Of a stretch of 11,945 nucleotides of DNA, positions 6,042 to 11,945 are shown piece by piece; the first letter of the stretch is position 1, and each line of letters starts with the position of its first letter. A program made the translations under genes and the position numbers. The DNA comes from Rubrobacter sp. (GTDB lineage Bacteria > Actinomycetota > Rubrobacteria > Rubrobacterales > Rubrobacteraceae), in assembly GCA_016781635.1 (NCBI GenBank), contig JADDPY010000144.1, forward strand, positions 1 to 11,945. Direction: 5' to 3'. Under the pieces are notes generated by a model. It searched no databases, was not told where the DNA came from, and worked only from the letters and a program-made list of their open reading frames with translations.

Positions 6042-6635
6042 ATGAACATGGCAAACAGGGGGCAACAGTATCTTTTTATGGCGGACGAGGACCTCATGGC
6101 TCTGGTCGAGGGCGAGGACTCCGGGGCATTCGCGGGGCTGTACGACCGGCACAGCCGGGCGGCCTACTCTCTCGCCTACCGGATGATGGGGGACAGACAG
6201 GCGGCCGAGGATCTCGCGCAGGAGGCTTTTTTGCAGGTATGGAGGGCGGCGCGTAGTTACCGCGCGGATAGGGGGAGCGTGCGAACCTGGATCCTCTCCA
6301 TCGTCCACAACCGGGGCATCGACCAGCTTCGGTCGGCCGCGAGCCGCCGCAGGACTCAGGACAGGGTCGAGGCCGTCGCCATCACAACGCAGCCCAGTGA
6401 GGCTTTCGCGGAGACCTGGCGCAACTCGCAGAAGGTGCAGGTCCGCGAGGCTCTCAAGGTGCTGCCGCCGGAGCAGCTCAAGGTGCTGGAGCTCGCGTAC
6501 TTCTCTGGATACACGCATTCGGAGATCTCGGAGCTTCTCGACCTGCCGCTTGGGACGGTCAAGGGCCGCATGAGGCTGGGCCTCAAGAAGATCCGGGAGT
6601 ACTTCGAGGATCGCGGGATGGCGGTGCCCGGATGA
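6042..6635 (+). CDS. ECF (group 4) RNA polymerase sigma factor, SigK-like
   Basis: 197 residues; directs RNA polymerase to a specific set of promoters. Region 2 spans about 33-100, with DLAQEAFLQVWRAA (core binding and -10 recognition) and RTWILSIVHNRGIDQLR. Region 4 spans about 133-185, with LPPEQLKVLELAYFSGYTHS and the helix-turn-helix SEISELLDLPLGTVKGRMR for -35 recognition. There is no region 1.1 or 3, and no C-terminal extension. The ATG at 6042 is the first possible start after an in-frame TAA at 6036; no Shine-Dalgarno is near it. Met13 (6078) is a second option and leaves both domains whole. The stop overlaps the anti-sigma start as ATGA. An RskA-type partner suggests membrane-linked control by proteolysis, as for SigK in mycobacteria. 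Confidence 0.93.
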   Translation: MNMANRGQQYLFMADEDLMALVEGEDSGAFAGLYDRHSRAAYSLAYRMMGDRQAAEDLAQEAFLQVWRAARSYRADRGSVRTWILSIVHNRGIDQLRSAASRRRTQDRVEAVAITTQPSEAFAETWRNSQKVQVREALKVLPPEQLKVLELAYFSGYTHSEISELLDLPLGTVKGRMRLGLKKIREYFEDRGMAVPG

Positions 6636-7369
6636 GTGGCTCAATGGAAGACGCGGAGCGGATGCGCTTCGATGAGCTCGCGGCGGCCTATGCCCTCGAC
6701 GCCCTGGTTGGGGAGGAAAGATTGTGGTTCGAGGCCTACCTCGCCGAGCACCCGGAGTTGAACGCGGAAGTCGACGAGCTCGGGAGCGTGGCGGACCTGC
6801 TCGCCCTCGCCCCGGTCGAGCAGGAACCGCCCCCCAGGCTGCGCCGGAGCGTGTTGGAGGGGGTGGGCGCGCCGCGTGAGGTAGTGAGCGAGTCGCCTCC
6901 TCGCCGGTCACGACGGGAGGGCTCGCCGCGCCGACTCCTGCGGCCAGGAATGCTGGCGGCGGCAGCGGCAGCGTTGGTCGCCGTCGTCGGGCTGCTTGTG
7001 TGGAACTTTTCTTTGCAGGACCAGAATGGGGACCTGCGCGAGGAGATCGCCGAGCGGCACGCGGTCGAGATGCAGGAATCGGGGCTGGCGAGCAAATCCT
7101 CCGGGGAGGTACTTCTCAGGGGTGAGGACAGGGCCGTGCTCGTCGCCGACAAGCTACCGCCCGCCCCCGAGGGCCAGGTTTACGAGACCTGGATCATCCG
7201 TGACGGAGTACCGGAGCCTGCGGGCCTCTTCGAGCCGCGAGATGGTGACGCGGCCACCGCCGTGGAAGGCTCGGTAGCGGGGGCCCAGGCCGTCGCGGTC
7301 ACCGTCGAGCCCGAGGGCGGTTCGCAGATGCCGACGAGCGACCCGATCCTCGTTGCCCCGCTCGCCTAG
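6632..7369 (+). CDS. Membrane anti-sigma factor, RskA type
   Basis: 245 residues, single-pass membrane protein predicted to hold the sigma factor inactive. The N-terminal cytoplasmic anti-sigma part (about 12-60) contains FDELAAAYALDAL and FEAYLAEHPELNAEVDEL and lacks the HxxxCxxC zinc motif, as is usual for RskA. An Arg-rich linker (90-105) leads to one membrane segment, about 107-126. The outer part carries the RskA C-terminal domain with LPPAPEGQVYETWIIRDG (175-192) and VAVTVEPEGGSQMPTSDP. The start overlaps the sigma stop as ATGA, giving balanced production of the pair. An ATG four codons on is an alternative. RskA-type factors are usually cleaved by intramembrane proteolysis; no protease gene is in this window. 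Confidence 0.9.
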   Translation: MSGSMEDAERMRFDELAAAYALDALVGEERLWFEAYLAEHPELNAEVDELGSVADLLALAPVEQEPPPRLRRSVLEGVGAPREVVSESPPRRSRREGSPRRLLRPGMLAAAAAALVAVVGLLVWNFSLQDQNGDLREEIAERHAVEMQESGLASKSSGEVLLRGEDRAVLVADKLPPAPEGQVYETWIIRDGVPEPAGLFEPRDGDAATAVEGSVAGAQAVAVTVEPEGGSQMPTSDPILVAPLA

Positions 7370-7405
7370 AAGAGCCACACCGGAGCCGCGATTGCTACGA
7401 CTGCG

Positions 7406-7433
7406 TTTGTACTGCTGCCCACATGGGTAGTAT
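7406..7433 (+). promoter_or_regulatory. Possible dodecin promoter
   Basis: In the 90 bases between the anti-sigma gene and the dodecin gene, TTTGTA (7406-7411) is followed after 16 bases by TAGTAT (7428-7433). The match to the housekeeping consensus is partial. The separate terminator after dodecin supports its own transcription unit, though read-through from the sigma operon is also possible. Confidence 0.28.
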
Positions 7434-7459
7434 CGGTTGCAACGAGGAAAGGGGAAGGT

Positions 7460-7666
7460 ATGTCGGTAGCTCGCGTAACCGAGATCAGCGCAACCTCACA
7501 GTCGAGTTTCGAGGATGCGATCAAGGAAGGCATCAACCGCGCGACGGGGACGCTCCGCGGCGTCGAGGGTGCCTGGGTCAAGGATATGAACGTCATGATC
7601 GACAACGGCAACATCACCGGCTACAAGGTCAACCTGGCGATCACGTTCATGCTGGAGGATGCGTAG
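7460..7666 (+). CDS. Dodecin family protein
   Basis: 68 residues, the family size. Dodecins form hollow dodecamers in the cytoplasm that bind flavins in pairs and buffer or protect them. The visible family blocks are VTEISATSQSSFEDAIKEGI (helix), the strand ending EGAWVKDM with the flavin-stacking Trp39, and the last strand YKVNLAITFMLED. In the best-studied dodecins the residue after the aromatic in the last strand is a Gln that contacts the flavin; here it is Lys57. GGGGAAGG stands right before the ATG, a strong ribosome binding site. A 10-bp palindrome AGCCTAGGCT begins right after the stop at 7667. It lies downstream of the sigma/anti-sigma pair and is closed by an intrinsic terminator. 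Dodecin identity is sure; the bound ligand is not. Confidence 0.92.
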   Translation: MSVARVTEISATSQSSFEDAIKEGINRATGTLRGVEGAWVKDMNVMIDNGNITGYKVNLAITFMLEDA

Positions 7667-7703
7667 AGCCTAGGCTAGGCCGCGATAGGCAAGAAGCTAT
7701 GTT

Positions 7704-7731
7704 CGCCCCGGTTGGAAGACCGGGGCGTTTT
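7704..7731 (+). terminator. Intrinsic terminator after dodecin
   Basis: Perfect 9-bp stem CGCCCCGGT (7704-7712) and ACCGGGGCG (7719-7727), with a 6-base loop and TTTT at 7728-7731. It lies 38 bases after the dodecin stop. The opposite strand has no T tract, so it serves the plus strand, although it may also slow transcription coming from the GH63 gene that ends at 7749. Confidence 0.85.
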
Positions 7732-7748
7732 CGCGTGTCCGATGGAGG

Positions 7749-9086
7749 TCAGGCTTCGTCGGTTAGCCAGTCGATGGCGACGGCGGCGCTCCAGGATTGG
7801 TCGTCGGAGCCGAGCGGCTCGCCGGTGAACGGCTCGAAGTACTCTGCGAAGCCCCCGGCGGCGAGTTGCTCCAGGGAGGCTCTCCTGAGGTCGGCGGCGC
7901 GTTCGCCCTCACCCGCAAGCTTCAGCGAGCGCCAGAAAAGCCAGGAGATGACCGGCCAGACGGGGCCGCGCCAGTACGCACGCGGGTGAAACCGCGCCTC
8001 CTCGGGGCTCGTGCTGGGGGGAAGCTGCCAGCGGAACCCGTCGTGGCTCGCGAATGCTCGGGAGTAGAGGAGCCGGAGTAGCTCCCGTCGACGGGGGCCC
8101 GCGCTGCCCGAGATCAGGGGCGCGAATCCGGCTATCGTGCGGACCCGCAGGGGCTCGCCGGAGCGGAGGTCGTGGTCGAGGCAGAGGCCGAGGTTCTCGT
8201 CGTAGCAGGCATCCAGCCCCCGGTGGCCGAGTTCGATCCAGCCCCCGATGAGCTCGCGGTCTTCGTCGGAGGCTTTCACAAGGCGGGCTACCTCCAGCAG
8301 CGCTTCGTTGGCCGCTACGAGTATGGCGCTGAGCAAGACGTCTTTGACGAGGAACGGATGGGAACCGTAGACCTTCGCCTCGTCGTAGCGGGCCCGCTTG
8401 AGCAGCTCGACGAGCCAGAGAAAGCGATCGTACTCCGCGGCGGTCGGCCGCTCCTCGGGCTCGTCGACGAACCCGAGGTCGGGGCGTGCGTAGGGTGGCA
8501 TCTCCCCTACCCTCACGTTGGAGAGTGCCACGTCCCACCGCGGGGAGTTGTCGGTGCCGCTCTCCCAGGGGTGGTAAATCGTTACGAGCCCAGAACCCTC
8601 AGGGTCCCTCGCCGTCGCCAGGTAGCGGTGCCAGCGCAGGAGGCGCCCAAAGATATTGGAGAGAAAGGAGAGGGCTTCGTCCTCGTCCACGGTCCCCCGC
8701 GAGACCTCGAAGATGTGGAGGGCGGCGATGGCGTGGACGGGAGGCTGGCAGAGGGCGCTCGTCGGCCGCGGCGTGCCCACTGCATTTTTGGAGAGCGAGG
8801 CGGAGGCCCAGTGCTCGGGGCCGAGGAGGTAGCTTCCGGGCGGAGCTTCGGAGTTGAAGACGATGTGCGGCACTTTGCCCGTCGTCCACTGGCCGGCGAG
8901 GAGCGTCGTGAGTTCGCTAGCAGCGCGGCGCGTGTCCATCCTGGCGAGGCCGATGGAGATAAACGCACTGTCCCAGCTCCACTGATGCGGGTAGAGGTCC
9001 GGCGCGGCCCTCGTCCAGCCGCCCATGTCGTTGCGGCGTAGTACCTCTGCGGCTTTTTCGAACATCCCCGGGAAAGAATCAGACAT
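7749..9086 (-). CDS. GH63 mannosylglycerate/glucosylglycerate hydrolase-like enzyme
   Basis: 445 residues, no signal peptide, so cytoplasmic; (alpha/alpha)6-barrel glycoside hydrolase. Visible blocks are YPHQWSWDSAF with Asp39, GQWTTGKVPHIVFN (65-78), the substrate-loop-like WESGTDNSPRWD (174-185), AYWRGPVWPV (370-379), and EYFEPFTGEPLGSDDQSWSA (415-434). Asp39 and a Glu in the last block (415 or 418) are the likely acid/base pair by family analogy. GH63 members of this length in Thermus, Rubrobacter and mycobacteria split mannosylglycerate or glucosylglycerate into sugar and glycerate, so it may recycle a compatible solute. The choice between the two substrates cannot be read from the sequence. 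It starts at an ATG with AAGG about 8 bases upstream, divergent from uvsE, and no synthase gene lies nearby. Confidence 0.85.
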   Translation of the reverse strand: MSDSFPGMFEKAAEVLRRNDMGGWTRAAPDLYPHQWSWDSAFISIGLARMDTRRAASELTTLLAGQWTTGKVPHIVFNSEAPPGSYLLGPEHWASASLSKNAVGTPRPTSALCQPPVHAIAALHIFEVSRGTVDEDEALSFLSNIFGRLLRWHRYLATARDPEGSGLVTIYHPWESGTDNSPRWDVALSNVRVGEMPPYARPDLGFVDEPEERPTAAEYDRFLWLVELLKRARYDEAKVYGSHPFLVKDVLLSAILVAANEALLEVARLVKASDEDRELIGGWIELGHRGLDACYDENLGLCLDHDLRSGEPLRVRTIAGFAPLISGSAGPRRRELLRLLYSRAFASHDGFRWQLPPSTSPEEARFHPRAYWRGPVWPVISWLFWRSLKLAGEGERAADLRRASLEQLAAGGFAEYFEPFTGEPLGSDDQSWSAAVAIDWLTDEA

Positions 9087-9177
9087 TGCTTTTACCTTAC
9101 CCCAACCGAGCCGGGATCACGCCGGAGGCCGTTACAGGGATCGGACAACGCCCCGGGGAAGGTGTTAAAAAGGGCTC

Positions 9178-10050
9178 GTGATCCGACTAGGCTACCCGGC
9201 GCAGAACCTGACGATACCTGCGGGGACGAACCATACTTGCCGGCTGGCGAGCCTCCCGGACGCGGAGAAGGTGCGGGCGCTCGTGTGGGAGAACATTACC
9301 GCACTCGAGACGATCATCCGCTGGAACGCCGAGCGCGGCATCTCGCTGTTCAGGATGGGCCAGGCCATGGTCCCGTTCGCCTCTCACCCGGAGTTCCCGT
9401 ACGACTGGGAGGAAGAGCACGGCGAGGACCTCCGCTGGATCGGGGCGCTCGCCCGTTCCCTCGGGGTGCGCCTGAGCATGCACCCGGGTCAATTTATCCA
9501 GCCCGGGAGCCCGAAGCCCGGAACCTCGGAGCGGAGCCTCGCCGAGCTACGCTACGTCGCGCGCCTCTTCGACCTCCTGGGGAGTGATGATTCGGTCATG
9601 GTCCTGCACATGGGCGGGGCCTACGAGGATCGGGCCAAGACGGCAAATCGCTTCGTCGAGGTGATGGTGCCGCACACAGACATCCTCAAATACCTCGCGT
9701 TAGAGAACGACGAGCGCGTCTGGCCCATGGTCGACATCGCAGCGACCGCGACCGCCCTCGGCGTAGGCGCGATCCTGGACTCGTTCCACCACGGAATACA
9801 CCCCGGCGGTCTCACCCTGGAAGAGGCCGTCGATCTGGCACTTCCAACCTGGGAGGGTCACGGGAGGCCAAAGTTCCACCTTTCGAGCCAGGACCCCGAG
9901 AAGCGCCCCGGCGGTCACGCGTACCTCGTGGACCCCGCGGATTTCGAGAAGCTTGCAACGGTGCTCGACGGCCGGGAGGCAGACGTTATGATCGAGGCGA
10001 AGGGCAAAGAGGAAGCCCTGGTAGCGCTCGGCGTGAAATTGAAAATCTAG
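9178..10050 (+). CDS. uvsE: UV damage endonuclease UvsE/UVDE
   Basis: 290 residues, a TIM-barrel endonuclease that nicks DNA 5' to cyclobutane dimers, 6-4 photoproducts and some other lesions, starting an alternative excision repair. Conserved blocks are RLGYPAQN (3-10), FASH (67-70), LSMHPGQF (99-106), VLHMGGAY (142-149), LENDER (175-180), DSFHHG (201-206), the PKFHLSSQ block with Lys232 (231-238), and MIEAKGKE (271-278) with Glu273. These include the expected metal-binding His and Glu residues and the modified-lysine position. The stretch FRMGQAMVP (58-66) differs from the FRISSxLxP usual in the family. The start is a GTG at 9178 with AAGGG close before it. It may share a transcript with the flavoprotein 63 bases downstream. 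Confidence 0.95.
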   Translation: MIRLGYPAQNLTIPAGTNHTCRLASLPDAEKVRALVWENITALETIIRWNAERGISLFRMGQAMVPFASHPEFPYDWEEEHGEDLRWIGALARSLGVRLSMHPGQFIQPGSPKPGTSERSLAELRYVARLFDLLGSDDSVMVLHMGGAYEDRAKTANRFVEVMVPHTDILKYLALENDERVWPMVDIAATATALGVGAILDSFHHGIHPGGLTLEEAVDLALPTWEGHGRPKFHLSSQDPEKRPGGHAYLVDPADFEKLATVLDGREADVMIEAKGKEEALVALGVKLKI

Positions 10051-10113
10051 AGGCCGGAAAGCACCGCCTCGCGTTCCCGTAACACTACCTGTACCGCGGA
10101 TTGGAGAATCAGA

Positions 10114-11468
10114 ATGGCTGAAAGGTTCGACGTGATAATTCTGGGGATGGGACCGGGCGGGGAGGTCGCCGCCGGGCGTCTCCTGAAAGCGGGCAAGAGT
10201 GTCGCCGTCGTGGAGAGGGAGCTTATCGGGGGCGAGTGCGGCTACTGGGCGTGCATCCCGTCGAAGACCCTGATCCGCCCGCCCGAGGTGCGCGGTGAGG
10301 CGACCCGCGCCGCCGGGGCGAGCACGCCCACCCTGGACGTCCAAGCCGTCTTCGACTACCGGGACGTGATGATCCGTCACCTCGACGACTCTCGCCAGGT
10401 GGAGGGCTACGAGAAGAAGGGCGCAGTGGTCATCAAGGGCGAGGGATGCCTCAAGGGCGCGGGCCGGGTCGAGGTAACGGCGAGGAGTATGAGGCAGAGC
10501 ACGTGATCCTGGCGACGGGCTCGTACTCCAACCCCCTGCCCGTAGAGGGCCTCGACGAGGTAACGGTGTGGACGAACCGCGAGGCCACGACCACGCGAGA
10601 GGTGCCGGCCCGGGCCGTCATCATCGGCGGCGGACCGAACGGGGTGGAGACGAGCCAGTGGCTCTCCCGCCTCGGCTGCGAGGTCACGCTCGTCCAGCAC
10701 GCCGATGTCCTCGTGAACCGCGAGGACCGGAGGGTCGGCGAGATCATCAAGGGCGTCCTGGAGGAGGAGGGCATCGGGGTGCGCGTCGGCCGAAGGGTCG
10801 AGAGGGCTCGCAAGGAGGGCGACGGCGCGGTCGTCACCCTCGACGACGGGGAGGAGATCCCGACGGACGTCGTCGTCACCGTCGCGGGACGGACGCCGAG
10901 GACGGAGGGTATAGGGCTCGAGTCCGTCGGCATCGAGCCAGATGAAAAAGGCATCTCCGTGGACGAGCGGTGCCACGTAATCGGGGCGCCGGAGGGCGTA
11001 TGGGCGGTCGGCGACGTGACGGGCAAGCTCCTGTTCACGCACGTGGCCCAGTACCAGGGACGAGTGGCCGTGGCGAACATCCTCGGCGGGGATCGACGAG
11101 CGAACTATGACGGCGTGCCCAGGGTCGTGTTCTCAGACCCGGAGATCGCGGCCGTCGGCCTCACCGAGGAGGAGGCGCGTTCTCGGGGGATGGACGTGAC
11201 CGCCGTTACCGTGGACCTGCCGGAGACCATCGCCAAGCCGTGGACTTACGAGCAGGAGCCGCGGGGGACCCTGAGCCTCGTCGCCGACCGAGCGCGCGGG
11301 GTGCTCGTCGGGGCGTGGGCGGTGGCGCCGCAGGCGGGAGAGTGGATCCACCACGCCGCAACCGCGATCCGCATCGGCATACCCGTGACGGAGCTTCGCG
11401 ACGGTGTCGCCCAGTTCCCGACCTTTACCGGCGCTTACATAGACGCGTTCGAGTTGCTGGACATTTAG
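10114..11468 (+). pseudogene. FAD/NAD(P)-dependent disulfide oxidoreductase, split by a frameshift
   Basis: Mercuric-reductase/lipoamide-dehydrogenase-like flavoprotein. It is encoded in two frames: 10114 to about 10476, then a frame one base back to 11468. Joined, they give about 451 residues, a normal length. The first part has the FAD-binding GMGPGGEVAAGRL (11-23) and a redox pair Cys42/Cys47 in GGECGYWACIPSK. The second part has the ATG motif of the FAD site (ILATGS), the NAD(P) Rossmann motif IIGGGPNGVE, WAVGDVTGK for FAD, and a full dimerisation domain. The C-terminus reads QFPTFTGAY where classical members have HPT, so the usual catalytic His is Phe; this fits the WACxPSK subfamily. 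Everything apart from the single shift looks intact, so sequencing error or very recent loss is likely. GGAG precedes the ATG. The CoA-binding gene follows at once. Confidence 0.85.
10471..10481 (+). other. Frameshift junction in the oxidoreductase
   Basis: Homology in the first frame holds through GRVEV and resumes in the other frame at GEEYEAEHVILATGS. Between them the sequence is gaggtaacggc. Adding one base, for example a third A, restores V-N-G-E-E-Y. No X-XXY-YYZ slippery heptamer occurs between 10446 and 10503, so programmed -1 shifting is unlikely. Confidence 0.8.
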
Positions 11469-11481
11469 GAGGAGAGCAGTC

Positions 11482-11901
11482 ATGTACGAAAACCCGACGG
11501 GAGGGGAGATCAAAGGGCTCCTGGAGGGCTCGCGCAACATAGCGGTGGTAGGGATGTCGGACAACCCGTACCGCACGAGCCACGCCATAGCGCGCTTCCT
11601 CCAGAACGCGGGCTACAGGATCTTCCCGGTCAACCCGAACCTTACCGGCCCGGTCCTCGGCGAGGAGCCTTATGCCACCGTCGAGGAGATCCCCGAACGG
11701 GTGGACATCGTGGACGTGTTCCGGCGGAGTGAACTCACCCCGCCGGTGGCACGCGACGCCGTGGCTGCTGGGGTGAAGGTCCTGTGGCTCCAGCTCGGCG
11801 TCTACAACGAAGAGGCCGCCCGGTACGCCGCGGAGCACGGCCTCACCGTCGTCATGGACCGCTGCATAAAGGTCGATCACGCCGCTCTTGTGCGCGGGTA
11901 G
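11482..11901 (+). CDS. CoA-binding Rossmann-fold protein, YccU type
   Basis: 139 residues, a stand-alone CoA_binding_2 domain as found in E. coli YccU and in the N-terminal part of acyl-CoA synthetases (ADP-forming). The nucleotide-binding loop is IAVVGMSDNPYRTSH (20-34), followed by GYRIFPVNPN (44-53), VDIVDVFRRSE, and VLWLQLGVYNEEAA with the terminal VVMDRCIKVDH; that cysteine block is conserved in the family. It probably binds CoA in the cytoplasm; no reaction is known. AGGAGGAG lies 8 bases before the ATG and touches the stop of the oxidoreductase 13 bases upstream, so the two share an mRNA. The 44 bases after it to the window end contain a short T tract (11905-11909) but no stable stem I can defend. 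Confidence 0.9.
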   Translation: MYENPTGGEIKGLLEGSRNIAVVGMSDNPYRTSHAIARFLQNAGYRIFPVNPNLTGPVLGEEPYATVEEIPERVDIVDVFRRSELTPPVARDAVAAGVKVLWLQLGVYNEEAARYAAEHGLTVVMDRCIKVDHAALVRG

Positions 11902-11945
11902 CGTCTTTTTCGGCTTTTCCCGGTCTCGACGAGCGGGTAGAAATA

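Noticed and set aside
5898..6911. 337-codon minus-strand frame across the sigma factor gene
   Set aside because: Antisense to an ECF sigma gene with clear regions 2 and 4; composition is that of a shadow frame.
7667..7676. Palindrome AGCCTAGGCT after dodecin as a binding site
   Set aside because: It is only 10 bp long and lies between the stop codon and a strong terminator; chance is a sufficient explanation.
8172..9041. 289-codon plus-strand frame opposite the GH63 gene
   Set aside because: No domain, and the opposite strand carries a full conserved enzyme.
10446..10503. Programmed -1 ribosomal frameshift in the oxidoreductase
   Set aside because: No slippery heptamer in the correct phase and no clear downstream structure; a lost base explains it more simply.
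11870..11915. Terminator after the CoA-binding gene
   Set aside because: A T tract is present, but only a 4-bp stem with a large loop can be drawn before it.

Overview
This is a GC-rich window of about 11.9 kb from a bacterial chromosome. Its gene content fits an actinobacterium of the Rubrobacter type. The pointers are paired Tat-exported ferritin-like proteins, a GH63 mannosylglycerate/glucosylglycerate hydrolase-like enzyme (a family known from Thermus, Rubrobacter and mycobacteria), a UvsE UV-damage endonuclease, an RskA-type anti-sigma factor and a sortase. The genus is an inference. I see no rRNA, tRNA, IS element or CRISPR array.

Left part (1-5690, all minus strand). Read in the direction of transcription there is first an envelope block: a Tat ferritin-like protein (5037-5690), a paralogue of it (4299-5018) and a sortase whose GTG start lies inside the second ferritin-like gene. 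A 102-base gap leads to a pair made of a YycJ/WalJ-type metallo-beta-lactamase-fold protein and rlmH, spaced 5 bases apart. A 187-base gap with a 14-bp palindrome next to a -10-like TATAAG follows. Last come a small DUF3006-type protein and argS, which overlap by ATGA. argS runs off the left edge and lacks only its last one or two codons and the stop.

Centre (5691-6041). This divergent control region of 351 bases separates the ferritin-like/sortase genes from an ECF sigma factor gene. It holds an AT-rich block, an 11-bp-period direct repeat, a terminator-like hairpin with an interrupted T tract, and a strong hairpin just before the ribosome binding site of the first ferritin-like gene.

Right part. 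On the plus strand an ECF sigma factor and its RskA-type anti-sigma partner overlap by ATGA (6042-7369). A dodecin follows, with its own likely promoter and a clear intrinsic terminator. A GH63 glycoside hydrolase lies on the minus strand (7749-9086), divergent from uvsE (9178-10050). After uvsE comes a mercuric-reductase/lipoamide-dehydrogenase-like flavoprotein that is split by one apparent missing base near 10471-10481, and then a CoA-binding Rossmann protein.

How it may work together: the sigma/anti-sigma pair is well placed to control the exported ferritin-like proteins and sortase across the divergent region. A diiron or haem-free ferritin fold outside the membrane, a flavin-buffering dodecin, a disulfide reductase-like flavoprotein, UV repair and compatible-solute turnover all suit an organism facing oxidation, desiccation or radiation. 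The shared theme is inference; the gene identities rest on visible motifs.
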